NCBI GenBank assembly: GCA_964469525.1
Contig: CAYXYU010000001.1
Coordinates: 1 to 64,000 of the forward strand
DNA from: JABDCD01 sp964469525
GTDB lineage: Bacteria; Pseudomonadota; Alphaproteobacteria; Rickettsiales; SXRF01
Direction: 5' to 3'
Length of the DNA: 64,000 bases
Under the pieces are notes generated by a model. The model was not told the origin of the DNA and ran no database searches. It was given only the letters and a program-made list of their open reading frames with translations. Shown here one piece after another: positions 1 through 8,182 of the stretch (the first letter of the stretch is position 1; each line of letters opens with the position of its first letter). The translations under genes and the position numbers were made by a program.

Positions 1-77
<77 letters not shown>

Positions 78-88
78 AAAATCAAGTT

Positions 89-172
89 GATGGTTGATAG
101 TTGATAGTTGATGGACTATCAATCGGAATTTATAGCGTACTATCAACCATAAACCATCAACTATCAACCATG
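89..172. repeat. Degenerate-word inverted repeat ending at the dapA start codon
   Basis: The left arm (91-114) is made of near-tandem words TTGATGG/TTGATAG. The right arm (147-170) is its reverse complement at 22 of 24 positions. The right arm runs into the dapA ATG (170-172), so the place where a Shine-Dalgarno sequence would lie is inside the stem and no clear one is visible. Elements of the same design but different sequence occur at lnt, trmB and dnaX. Confidence 0.75.
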
Positions 173-1042
173 TTCAAAGGCATCTACACGGCGCTGATTA
201 CCCCGTTCAAAAACGGCAAGGTCGACGAGCGGGCGTTCCAGTCCTTCGTCGAATGGCAGGTAAAAGAAGGCGTGCAGGGGCTGGTGCCCTGCGGCACGAC
301 CGGCGAATCGCCGACACTGTCGCACGAGGAGCACAACCGCGTCATCGACCTGTGTGTCGAGGCGGCAGCCGGCAAAGTGCCCGTGATGGCCGGCACCGGG
401 TCGAACTCGACCGAGGAAGCCATCATGATGACGCGCCATGCAAAGAAAGCCGGTGCCGATGGGGCATTGATCGTGGCGCCCTATTACAACAAGCCGACGC
501 AGGAAGGCATTTTCCAGCATTACAAGGCCATTGCCGAGGCGACCAAATTTCCCATCGTCATCTATAACATTCCCGGCCGCAGCGTCATCAACATCACCGA
601 CGACACGCTGGCGCGGCTGTCGGCGCTTCCCTACATTGTCGGCGTGAAGGATGCCACCGGTGACCTGGCGCGCGTCCATACGCTGCGGAGTAAAATGCAG
701 AAGAAGCTGCAGCTGCTCTCGGGCGAAGACATGACCGCCGTTTCCTTCAATGCCGCCGGAGGGCAGGGCTGTATCTCGGTCGCTTCCAACCTCATGCCGA
801 GGCGCTGCGCACAGGTGCAGGAAGCCTGCCTTGTGGGGGACTTCGCCAAGGCGCTGAAGTTGCACGAGACGATGGTGGATCTTATTGGCGCACTGTTCAG
901 CGAGACGAGTCCTGGCCCGGTTAAATTCGCCGCATCGCTGATGGGGAAATGTTCGTCTGACCTTCGCCTTCCGCTGGTGGAGCCTCGGGCAGAGACGAAA
1001 AAACACATGCGCGAAGTGTTAAAAAAAATGCGCTTGCTATAA
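170..1042 (+). CDS. dapA: 4-hydroxy-tetrahydrodipicolinate synthase
   Basis: DapA condenses pyruvate with aspartate semialdehyde in the cytoplasm, the first committed step to diaminopimelate and lysine. The 290-residue product has the family's usual length. It shows the GTTGES loop near residue 45, the APYYNKP segment with the catalytic tyrosine near residue 135, and the Schiff-base lysine in GVKDATGD near residue 163. An upstream in-frame ATG at 101 would add 23 residues encoded by an inverted-repeat element. I chose 170 because the family signature MFKGIYTALITPF starts there. smpB follows after 39 bp in the same direction, a pairing common in alphaproteobacteria. Confidence 0.95.
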   Translation: MFKGIYTALITPFKNGKVDERAFQSFVEWQVKEGVQGLVPCGTTGESPTLSHEEHNRVIDLCVEAAAGKVPVMAGTGSNSTEEAIMMTRHAKKAGADGALIVAPYYNKPTQEGIFQHYKAIAEATKFPIVIYNIPGRSVINITDDTLARLSALPYIVGVKDATGDLARVHTLRSKMQKKLQLLSGEDMTAVSFNAAGGQGCISVASNLMPRRCAQVQEACLVGDFAKALKLHETMVDLIGALFSETSPGPVKFAASLMGKCSSDLRLPLVEPRAETKKHMREVLKKMRLL

Positions 1043-1081
1043 AAACTTTTTTCATCTTTATTGCTTTCGGCATCGAATGTC

Positions 1082-1591
1082 ATGGCCGGTAAAAACAAAC
1101 ATCCGAAGAAAAAGGACGCTGGCAAAGACGAAGGTGCAAGCAAAACCGTGGCGTTCAACCGCAAGGCGCGCTTCGAGTATGCAATTGAGGAGGAGATGGA
1201 GGCCGGTATCGTGCTGACCGGCAGCGAAGTCAAATCCCTTCGCACCGGCAGGGCCAGCATCAACGAAGCCTATGCCAGCGCGAAGAATGACGAGATCTGG
1301 CTGATCAATGCCCATATTGAAGAATACAGGCATGGTCACCAGTTCAACCATGAAGTCAGGCGTCCGAGAAAGCTGTTGCTGCACCGTAAGCAAGTCAACA
1401 AACTGATCGGGCGGCTGAAGACCAAAGGAGTGACGCTGATCCCGCTCTCACTGTACTTCAACCGGCGCGGACTGGCTAAAATAAAACTGGGGCTGGCGGT
1501 TGGCAAGAAGCAGTACGAAAAAAGGGATACCATCAAGAAGCGCGACTGGGAACGCGACAAGGCCCGAATCATGCGGGAAAAGAATAAGTAA
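1082..1591 (+). CDS. smpB: SsrA-binding protein SmpB
   Basis: SmpB binds tmRNA and delivers it to stalled ribosomes for trans-translation. The 169-residue product contains the core FNRKARFEYAIEEEMEAGIVL, then LTGSEVKSLR, and the basic C-terminal tail ending RDWERDKARIMREKNK, which enters the decoding centre. A Lys-rich N-terminal extension precedes the core. I chose the ATG at 1082 over an upstream TTG at 1061. It follows dapA on the same strand, and an unrecognised gene follows after 26 bp. Confidence 0.95.
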   Translation: MAGKNKHPKKKDAGKDEGASKTVAFNRKARFEYAIEEEMEAGIVLTGSEVKSLRTGRASINEAYASAKNDEIWLINAHIEEYRHGHQFNHEVRRPRKLLLHRKQVNKLIGRLKTKGVTLIPLSLYFNRRGLAKIKLGLAVGKKQYEKRDTIKKRDWERDKARIMREKNK

Positions 1592-1617
1592 TTAAACGGG
1601 AATTGGGAGTGACATCG

Positions 1618-3099
1618 ATGTTGGAAGCCATCACGGATTTCTGGAAACCGGTTAAGAAAACGTCCACGGACAAGCTGCAGCCCGACCAGCTTCAGATCGG
1701 CAGCGCCATTGGCTTCGGTTTCGTGCCGCAGGCTTCCCTGAGCGGCCGCCGCTTCGAAGTCACCGCCATCAACATCTATCAGTTCGGTGATGAGACACTC
1801 ACCTCGTTTGTCATCAGCCAGGACAAGGATCCCGGCATGTCGATGATTGTGTCTGGATCGGAGGCTGAGCAATATCTCCATATTTCGCGGCGTATCCCGA
1901 TCAATGACCGCATGAAGCTGTTCGACAGCCGCGACCTTGAGAACGTCATGAACAAGCCCGACGTCACGCGACTGCCCTGCAAAGATAATATCGCCGATTA
2001 CAAGGGCTGGGTGGTTGCCTCCTACAAGCGCGAGATCCAGGGGCTGAAAGGCCGCATCTTCAAAGGCGACTACCGCAAGAAGCCGCTGCCGAAAGAAAAC
2101 GCTCAGGCGTTCGATTACACGCTGTTGCTCAGTGAGAGCAACGAGCACGCCATCGAGATCGAGAAATATGCGGACGGTCGCATCGAGGTCTATGCCACCA
2201 TCTATCGGCGTATGAACGATGTAGGAGAGATCACACATCCTGCTACCGCTCCCGCCGAGCCGACCCGCAATGAGATCAAGTTGTCGGCGCCACAGACCGC
2301 TGCGCCGGCGCAGCCGATGCTATCACCGCCTGCCGCGGTTTCGGAGCCGAAACAGCCTGAACCAAAGCTCGCTATCGAAGTCAAAGCCGTCGAACCAGCC
2401 AAGCAGGAAGAACCAAAGCCCGCTATCGAAGTCAAAGCCGTCGAACCAGCCAAGCAGGAAGAACCAAAGCCCGCTATCGAAGTCAAAGCCGTCGAACCAG
2501 CCAAGCAGGAAGAAGCAAGGCCTGCGCCAATCCGTCTGCAGGAACTGTCGCCATCCGCGCCTTCCATTACCTCTATCAAACCGCCGGCGGCGGAACCCGC
2601 CAAACCGGAGCCTGCGCGCTCGCTCGCTCCTTCAACCCCGCAACAGGAGAGCAAACCCGCCATGCAACACCAGGACCATACCGCTAACGGCTCAGCCAAG
2701 GACATGTCCCCCGCTGAAGCCAACAAATCCAAGTTATTCGTTCAACCCACCGCCCCGGAAAGCTACATGAAGCAGGAGGTAAAGACCGTGAGCAACAGAC
2801 CCGTGACCAATTTCGATTCCGACGCCATCGAGTGCGACCTGCGCGTCGCCAACAAGATCATCGACGAGGCCATCCGCAACGAGATGCGCCTGACCGACAT
2901 CGTCCGCCGCATCATCGAACTGCCGGTGGCTTATCCGGAATCGGTGCAGATTCCAATTTTGTTGACTGACGAGGATTATGCGCTGCTGGCGATCCGCTAC
3001 GGCCTGGCGCCTTCTGACCGGAATGCGATCAAAGCCCGCATTATCGAAGATCTGAACGATTTCTCCGGCAACGGTGCCAAGAAGCAGCTGGCGGCATAA
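1618..3099 (+). CDS. Unrecognised protein with central Pro/Ala/Glu-rich 17-residue repeats
   Basis: I do not recognise this family. Three parts are visible. There is a folded-looking N-terminal region of about 200 residues (ends near YATIYRRMND). A low-complexity Pro/Ala/Glu/Lys linker follows, containing three tandem copies of AIEVKAVEPAKQEEPKP. A C-terminal region of about 100 residues (from RPVTNFDSDAIECDL) is predicted mostly helical. There is no signal peptide or membrane segment, so it is probably cytosolic. The ATG at 1618 follows GGGAGTG at suitable spacing; an in-frame TTG at 1603 would add five residues. It follows smpB and faces bioA across a palindromic hairpin. The linker suggests two domains tethered at variable distance. 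Confidence 0.8.
   Translation: MLEAITDFWKPVKKTSTDKLQPDQLQIGSAIGFGFVPQASLSGRRFEVTAINIYQFGDETLTSFVISQDKDPGMSMIVSGSEAEQYLHISRRIPINDRMKLFDSRDLENVMNKPDVTRLPCKDNIADYKGWVVASYKREIQGLKGRIFKGDYRKKPLPKENAQAFDYTLLLSESNEHAIEIEKYADGRIEVYATIYRRMNDVGEITHPATAPAEPTRNEIKLSAPQTAAPAQPMLSPPAAVSEPKQPEPKLAIEVKAVEPAKQEEPKPAIEVKAVEPAKQEEPKPAIEVKAVEPAKQEEARPAPIRLQELSPSAPSITSIKPPAAEPAKPEPARSLAPSTPQQESKPAMQHQDHTANGSAKDMSPAEANKSKLFVQPTAPESYMKQEVKTVSNRPVTNFDSDAIECDLRVANKIIDEAIRNEMRLTDIVRRIIELPVAYPESVQIPILLTDEDYALLAIRYGLAPSDRNAIKARIIEDLNDFSGNGAKKQLAA
2359..2518 (+). repeat. Three tandem 51-bp repeats inside the unrecognised CDS
   Basis: Near-identical 51-bp units begin with GCTATCGAAG at 2371, 2422 and 2473. Each encodes 17 residues. 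The near-identity at DNA level indicates recent duplication, so copy number may vary between strains. Confidence 0.9.
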
Positions 3100-3105
3100 G
3101 TATCC

Positions 3106-3167
3106 TGTCATCCCGAGCAGGCGAGGGATCTGTTTAAGCGAATCCTTCACTTGCGCTCGGGATGACA
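3106..3167. repeat. Palindromic element, TCATCCCGAGC class
   Basis: Perfect 13-bp arms TGTCATCCCGAGC (3106-3118) and GCTCGGGATGACA (3155-3167) enclose a smaller internal pair. It lies between the convergent 498-codon gene and bioA, so it could end transcription from both sides, although no T-run is present. It belongs to the dispersed CATTCCCG/CATCCCG class seen again at 15034, 25139, 27566, 27632 and 28387. Confidence 0.8.
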
Positions 3168-3168
3168 A

Positions 3169-4449
3169 TTACTCGACTAACACTCCTACCACCGCATCCG
3201 TCAGCCGTTCCAGCTCCTGCTCGCTGATGGACAGCGATGGCATGATATAGACAATATCGCCGAACGGGCGCAGCCATACGCCGCGCTCGATGAATTTCTC
3301 CTTCAGCTTCGGAATATCCATTTTCTCCGGTGCCATCTGTACCACGCCGATGGCACCTTTCACCCGCACATCCACCACGCCGTCCAGCCCGCGGCAGGGC
3401 GCCAGCTGCTCGGCCAGCTGCCATTCGATGGATTCGACGCGGCTGATCATCCCCTCCCTCTCCAGGAGAGGATGCGGAGGAAAAAACAGATCCAACGATG
3501 CATTCGCTGCCGCACAGGCCAGAGGGTTTGCCATGAAAGTGGGGCCGTGCATGAAGGCGAAGTCCGGGTTGTCATCGAGGAAGGCCGTGAAGACCTCTTC
3601 ACTGGCCAGCGTTGCGCCGAGGGTAATGGTGCCGCCGGTCAGTGCCTTGCCCAGGCACATGATATCGGGGGAGATGCCGGCCTCGGCGCAGGCGAAGCGG
3701 CTGCCGGTGCGGTAGAAGCCGGTGGCGATCTCGTCGGCGATAAATAGGATGTCATGTTTGGCGGCGATGCGCCGCAGCTCGGCCAGTACGTCGGCGGTAT
3801 GGAAACGCATGCCGCCCGCGCCCTGCACCAGCGGCTCGATGATCATGGCCGCTACGTTGGAGGAAATATCGCCGGCCAGCGCGTCGAACTCGGCGAAGGC
3901 GTATTCGTCGGCAGGGATCTCCACCACGTACTGCTTGATGACCGAGTTGCGAAATGCCTTGTGCAGCGAGCGCTCGGGGTCGGAGACCGACATGGCACCC
4001 AGCGTGTCGCCGTGATAGCCGTTGTGGAAGCAGACAAAGCGGTCCTTGAGCGGCTTGCCTTTGTTGCGCCAGTATTGCAGCGCCATCTTGAGCGCCACCT
4101 CCACCGCCACCGACCCGGAATCGCTGAAGAAGACGCGCGCCAGCCCGGGCGGCGCGATCTGGGTCAGCCGGATAGCGAGTGCCAGCGCCGGCTCATGCAC
4201 CAGTCCGCCGAACATGACATGCGGCATGGTGTGTAGCTGCCTTTCCACCGACTGGAGAATGTGCGGGTGGTTATAGCCGTGGCAGGCGCTCCACCAGGAG
4301 GCGATGCCGTCGATCAACTCGCGCCCGTCGGCGAGCATGATGCGGCAGCCCTGCGTCGCCAGCACCGGCAGCGGGGGTGCGGCCGTCTTTATCTGGGTAT
4401 AGGGCAGCCAGATGTGGGGAAGGCCGGAGGTGTACCAGTCGATTGACAT
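3169..4449 (-). CDS. bioA: Adenosylmethionine-8-amino-7-oxononanoate aminotransferase
   Basis: BioA converts KAPA to DAPA with SAM as amino donor, the third step of biotin ring assembly, using PLP. The 426-residue product shows FFSDSGSVAVEVALK near residue 110, NGYHGDTLGAMSVSD near 145, the PLP-lysine segment CLGKALTGG, and the C-terminal RPFGDIVYIMP. The start is set at the ATG giving MSIDWYTSGLP; the upstream in-frame extension is only repeat DNA. The GGGAGGG before this ATG is contributed by a flanking palindromic repeat. About 12 extra residues around PPHPLLEREG are a repeat read in frame. bioB lies upstream on the same strand. Confidence 0.95.
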   Translation of the reverse strand: MSIDWYTSGLPHIWLPYTQIKTAAPPLPVLATQGCRIMLADGRELIDGIASWWSACHGYNHPHILQSVERQLHTMPHVMFGGLVHEPALALAIRLTQIAPPGLARVFFSDSGSVAVEVALKMALQYWRNKGKPLKDRFVCFHNGYHGDTLGAMSVSDPERSLHKAFRNSVIKQYVVEIPADEYAFAEFDALAGDISSNVAAMIIEPLVQGAGGMRFHTADVLAELRRIAAKHDILFIADEIATGFYRTGSRFACAEAGISPDIMCLGKALTGGTITLGATLASEEVFTAFLDDNPDFAFMHGPTFMANPLACAAANASLDLFFPPHPLLEREGMISRVESIEWQLAEQLAPCRGLDGVVDVRVKGAIGVVQMAPEKMDIPKLKEKFIERGVWLRPFGDIVYIMPSLSISEQELERLTDAVVGVLVE

Positions 4450-4572
4450 TATTTCCCTCCCCCCTTGTGGGGGAGGGCAGGGTGGGGGGGAGCTTTCCGC
4501 ACACTGAAACATCGCGTATGTCGCACCCGCCCCCCCTCCCTAACCCTCCCCCACAAGGGGGGAGGGGATAAA
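4449..4572. repeat. Two type-B palindromes in inverted orientation between bioB and bioA
   Basis: One copy (about 4452-4491) reads CCCTCCCCCCTTGTGGGGGA and the other (about 4528-4569) is its near reverse complement, ending CCCCACAAGGGGGGAGGGG. Each can fold alone, and together they form a large stem-loop in the bioB-bioA transcript. The copy next to bioA supplies its Shine-Dalgarno-like GGGAGGG. Confidence 0.8.
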
Positions 4573-4576
4573 GGAA

Positions 4577-5557
4577 TCAGGCGGCGCATACCGTTTCCTG
4601 TTCCTTCAGCTCCAGCGGCTTCAGCCCCAGCTTTTCGAACAGCGCTTTGTCGCGGTCAGTGTCGGGGTTGGAGGTGGTCAGTAATTTTTCCCCGTAGAAA
4701 ATTGAATTGGCGCCGGCGAAGAAGCACAGCGCCTGCGTCTGCTCGCTCATTGCTTCGCGTCCGGCGGAAAGGCGCACATAAGAGCGCGGCATCAGGATGC
4801 GCGCCACGGCGATGGTGCGGATGAAATCGAAATCATCGAGCGGCACCACGCCCTGCAGCGGCGTTCCTTCCACCTGCACCAGCAGGTTGACCGGCACGCT
4901 CTCGGGATGCTTCGGCAGGTTGGCCAGTTGCAGCAGCAGCCCGACACGGTCCTCTAGCGTCTCCCCCATGCCGACGATGCCGCCACAGCAGACACTCATG
5001 CCGGCGTCGCGCACATGGGCCAGCGTATCGAGCCGGTCCTGGTAGGTGCGGGTGGTGATGATGTTGCCGTAAAATTCCGGCGAGGTGTCGAGATTGTGGT
5101 TGTAATAATCGAGACCGCAGGCTTTAAGCTTCTGCGCCTGCTCGCCCGACAGCATGCCGAGGGTGGCGCAGGTTTCGAGCCCGAGTGCCTTGACGCCTTC
5201 GATCAGCTCGGCGACTTTGTCGATGTCGCGGTCCTTGGGCGAGCGCCAGGCGGCACCCATGCAGAAGCGTGAGGCCCCGGCCTCCTTGGCGCGCCGCGCC
5301 TCGGCCAAAACCTCGTCCTTTTCCATGAGCTTCCCGGCTTTGACGCCGGTATCGAACTTGGCGCTTTGCGGGCAGTAGGCGCAGTCTTCGGCGCAGCCGC
5401 CGGTCTTGATGGAAAGCAGGGTCGAGATCTGTACCTCGCTCGGATCGAAATGCTGACGGTGGACGCTGTGCGCCCGAAACAGCAATTCGTTGAACGGCAG
5501 GTCAAACAGGGCTATGACTTCGTCCTGCCGCCAGTCGTGACGGATGGTGGGTTGCAT
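4577..5557 (-). CDS. bioB: Biotin synthase
   Basis: BioB is the radical-SAM enzyme that inserts sulfur into dethiobiotin, the last step of biotin synthesis. The 326-residue product has the 4Fe-4S motif CAEDCAYC near residue 54. It also has YNHNLD near residue 152, the GGIVGMGE loop, and VRLSAGR near 260, which holds the arginine ligand of the 2Fe-2S cluster. bioA is 127 bp downstream, separated by paired palindromes. bioF starts divergently 54 bp away, so the intergenic stretch 5558-5611 probably carries promoters for both arms. I saw no clear BirA or BioR operator there. Confidence 0.97.
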   Translation of the reverse strand: MQPTIRHDWRQDEVIALFDLPFNELLFRAHSVHRQHFDPSEVQISTLLSIKTGGCAEDCAYCPQSAKFDTGVKAGKLMEKDEVLAEARRAKEAGASRFCMGAAWRSPKDRDIDKVAELIEGVKALGLETCATLGMLSGEQAQKLKACGLDYYNHNLDTSPEFYGNIITTRTYQDRLDTLAHVRDAGMSVCCGGIVGMGETLEDRVGLLLQLANLPKHPESVPVNLLVQVEGTPLQGVVPLDDFDFIRTIAVARILMPRSYVRLSAGREAMSEQTQALCFFAGANSIFYGEKLLTTSNPDTDRDKALFEKLGLKPLELKEQETVCAA

Positions 5558-5611
5558 ACCGGTTCCTGATAGGTGTAAGTCAGGGGCCTTAATACCTTAG
5601 GATTCATCAAA

Positions 5612-6745
5612 ATGCCAGCATTAGACGCGATGTGTAAGCAAAAATTGCAACTGCTGGAGGCGAAGCATGTAAGGCGGCAACTTACCGTGACTGGCCCGGC
5701 TGACGGAGCGAAGGTTATTCGTGGGGAAAGAATGCTGGTTTCCTTCAGCGATAACGATTACCTGGGGCTCTCGCATCACCTGGAAGTGATCGTAGCGGCG
5801 CATAAGGCGCTCGATCAATACGGCGCTGGGGCAGGGGCTTCGCGGCTGGTGACGGGCAATTTTCCGCTCTATGACGAGCTGGAGGCAATGCTGGCACAAT
5901 ATAAAGGTACCGAGGCAGCCTGCGTGTTCGGCAGCGGGTATCTCGCCAATCTTGGCACTATTCCGGTGCTGGTGGGACCGGGCGACCTGGTGCTGGCGGA
6001 TAAGTTCGTCCATGCCTGTATGCTCGACGCGGCGCGACTTTCCGGCGCCACCGTCATGCGCTTCGCCCATAACAAGCCGGAACACTGCCGCCTGCTGCTG
6101 GAGGGTAGCCGGGGGGAGCATCACCACTGCCTGATCCTGACCGAAACGGTATTCAGCATGGATGGCGATCGGGGAACGGTAGCCGAGCTGTACCAGTTGG
6201 CGCAGGAGTTCGACGCATGGCTGATGACCGATGATGCGCATGGGATGGGGGTAGTTTCTCCTTTGAGGAAGGAAGGGGTTATCGAAATGGGTACCCTTTC
6301 CAAGGCGGCAGGCAGTTATGGGGGGTATGTTTGTGGCTCACAGGCGCTTATCGATTATTTAAAGACAAGCGCGCGCAGCCTGATCTATTCGACGGCGCTG
6401 CCGCCGGCGACGGTGGCGGCGTCCATCGCGGCGCTTGGCATTATGGAGAGGGATAAGGCATTGCTGGAGAAGCCGCTTAAGCATGCAAGGCATTTCACCT
6501 CGCTGCTCGGCATGCCGGAAGCACAGAGCGCCATCGTGCCGGTGATCCTCAAGAAGAACGAGAAGGCCGTGGCGGCATCGCGCCTGCTCGAGGAGCACGG
6601 CTTCCTTGTCGCCGCCATCCGCCCGCCGACCGTGCCGGAGCATACGGCCCGGCTGCGCTTCGCCTTCTCGGCGCTGCATACGCAAGAGCAGATCGAGCAA
6701 GTAACGAAGGTTATCAAGGAGCAGGGATGGCTGGCCACATCATGA
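5612..6745 (+). CDS. bioF: 8-amino-7-oxononanoate synthase
   Basis: BioF joins pimeloyl-ACP (or CoA) with alanine to make KAPA, using PLP. Visible features are DNDYLGLSHH near residue 46, the GAGASRLVTGNFPLY segment, TDDAHGMGV near residue 207, and the PLP-lysine motif EMGTLSKAAGSYGG. The product is 377 residues, close to family size. The loop between DDAHGMGV and the lysine motif is short and reads SPLRKEG, which resembles a remnant of a type-B palindrome. The 3' end overlaps the next gene by 19 bp. This is the first gene of the rightward biotin operon. Confidence 0.93.
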   Translation: MPALDAMCKQKLQLLEAKHVRRQLTVTGPADGAKVIRGERMLVSFSDNDYLGLSHHLEVIVAAHKALDQYGAGAGASRLVTGNFPLYDELEAMLAQYKGTEAACVFGSGYLANLGTIPVLVGPGDLVLADKFVHACMLDAARLSGATVMRFAHNKPEHCRLLLEGSRGEHHHCLILTETVFSMDGDRGTVAELYQLAQEFDAWLMTDDAHGMGVVSPLRKEGVIEMGTLSKAAGSYGGYVCGSQALIDYLKTSARSLIYSTALPPATVAASIAALGIMERDKALLEKPLKHARHFTSLLGMPEAQSAIVPVILKKNEKAVAASRLLEEHGFLVAAIRPPTVPEHTARLRFAFSALHTQEQIEQVTKVIKEQGWLATS

Positions 6746-7416
6746 CCCTGAGCGGCTGGGGGCAGCCGCATGACGCGCTGGAAGACGTGGCGCCAGGAGC
6801 GGTGCATCTGGAATACGCGCATCATCCAACGGTGCGTGACGCGCTGGAAGCGATCGCGGCGCAAGGCAGACAGTATGACGCCATTATCGGCTGGTCACTG
6901 GGGGGGCAACTGGCGGCACGCGCTATTGCAAGCGGGATGCTGAAACCGAAGCGGCTGGTGCTGATTGCTGCGCCGTTCCAGTTCGTGGCCACGCCGGAAA
7001 GCAGGATCGGCATGAAGCGCGATCTTTATGATAAATTCCGCGGTAACTACGCCCGCCATCCCGGGCGCACGCTGCACAAGGCGTGGGAGCTTATCCACAA
7101 GGACGATGCGCGCGCCGATCATGTGCGGGCGAAGCTGGAGCAGTATGATAAGGAGCAGGTGCTGGAAAAAGACTGGCTGCGCTGGCTCGACCTGCTCGAT
7201 GGATTTACCTTCGACGGCCTGCCGCTGCAGGACTTCCCTCCAACGCTCCTGATTCATGGCGGGCGTGACGCGGTGGTGGATCACGCGCAGTCGCGACGGT
7301 TCATGCAGGCGCTGCCGCAGGCGAGGCTCCTTTCCTTTGAAGAGGCTGGCCATGCCCCCCACTGGCATGCTACCAACGAAGTGCGGGAGCAGATCATGGA
7401 GCATGCGCATGTATAG
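6727..7416 (+). CDS. Alpha/beta hydrolase, probable pimeloyl-ACP methyl ester esterase
   Basis: This is a 229-residue alpha/beta hydrolase with the nucleophile elbow GWSLGG near residue 57, an acidic residue in HGGRDAVV near 187, and the catalytic histidine in EAGHAPHWH near 212. Position between bioF and bioC, with overlaps on both sides, supports the BioH role of removing the methyl group that BioC adds to the malonyl-derived primer. In other organisms BioG, BioK or BioJ fills this slot. I call it BioH-like without assigning the symbol. Confidence 0.85.
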   Translation: MAGHIMTLSGWGQPHDALEDVAPGAVHLEYAHHPTVRDALEAIAAQGRQYDAIIGWSLGGQLAARAIASGMLKPKRLVLIAAPFQFVATPESRIGMKRDLYDKFRGNYARHPGRTLHKAWELIHKDDARADHVRAKLEQYDKEQVLEKDWLRWLDLLDGFTFDGLPLQDFPPTLLIHGGRDAVVDHAQSRRFMQALPQARLLSFEEAGHAPHWHATNEVREQIMEHAHV

Positions 7417-8182
7417 CCTGCGGGCGCTTAAACAGGATTTCAGCGAGGCGGCTTCCGCTTATGACGAGTACGCGCAGTTGCAGCGCGAAGTGCGGCAGCA
7501 ATGCATCCGGCGCGCCCGGACCTGCTGGGAGGATACAGCGCACATTCTCGACGCGGGCTGTGGCACCGGCGCGCTGGCTGAGGATATCAGGCATTACCGG
7601 CTGCGCTGGCGCATCACCGGGCTCGACCTGGCATTCGGCATGTGCGCCTTTGCGCGGCAGCGGGAGGGAAGAGTGGTCAATGCCAATGCAGAATCCATTC
7701 CGTTCGCGAACGCCAGTTTCGACGGTGTGTTTTCATCGCTGATGCTGCAATGGGCGGGCAATCCGCTGGCCATGCTACGCGACATGGGGCGGGTGGTCAG
7801 GCCGGGCGGCCAGCTGGTGGTGGCGACGCTGATCGACGGTACCCTGCATGAACTGCGCGAGTCCTTCGCTGCCACTGGAGAAGAACCGGGCGTCAGCCAG
7901 TTTCCCGACAAGCCGGCACTCGGGCATTATGTCGAACAGGCCGGCTTCCGGCTGATTGCCGGGGAGGAAAGCAGCATTGTCGAGCATTATCCGGACAGCA
8001 TGGCGCTGATGCGGTCGCTGAGATCCATCGGCGCCGCCGACAAGCGCGTGAGCCGCCGCAAGGGGCTGATGACGCCGTACCGGCTGCGGCAGATCGAACG
8101 GATGTACAAACATCGGTTCGGCAATGCGCAGGGACTGCCGGCCAGCTGGCGCGTCTATTATATGACCATAGAGAAACCGTGA
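7403..8182 (+). CDS. bioC: Malonyl-ACP O-methyltransferase
   Basis: BioC methylates malonyl-ACP with SAM so that fatty-acid synthesis can build the pimeloyl chain. The product has the SAM-binding motif HILDAGCGTGAL near residue 45, the acidic end of strand 2 in ITGLDLAFGM, and the post-I segment ESIPFANASFDGVFSSLMLQW. The start is ATG 7403 or ATG 7409, both overlapping the end of the hydrolase gene. The stop overlaps the bioD start (TGATG), indicating translational coupling. Confidence 0.92.
   Translation: MRMYSLRALKQDFSEAASAYDEYAQLQREVRQQCIRRARTCWEDTAHILDAGCGTGALAEDIRHYRLRWRITGLDLAFGMCAFARQREGRVVNANAESIPFANASFDGVFSSLMLQWAGNPLAMLRDMGRVVRPGGQLVVATLIDGTLHELRESFAATGEEPGVSQFPDKPALGHYVEQAGFRLIAGEESSIVEHYPDSMALMRSLRSIGAADKRVSRRKGLMTPYRLRQIERMYKHRFGNAQGLPASWRVYYMTIEKP

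Noticed and set aside
2359..2518. Regularly spaced direct repeats that might be a CRISPR array
   Set aside because: The units are contiguous 51-bp tandem repeats with no spacers, and they keep the reading frame of a protein linker. I saw no CRISPR array in the window.
4450..4512. N-terminal extension of BioA starting at 4512
   Set aside because: The extra 21 residues (SSPPPCPPPQGGRE) are the translation of a palindromic repeat. Family homology starts at MSIDWYT.
5558..5611. BirA or BioR operator between divergent bioB and bioF
   Set aside because: No TTGTAAACC-type dyad and no TTATMKATAA-like BioR box is visible in the 54 bp.
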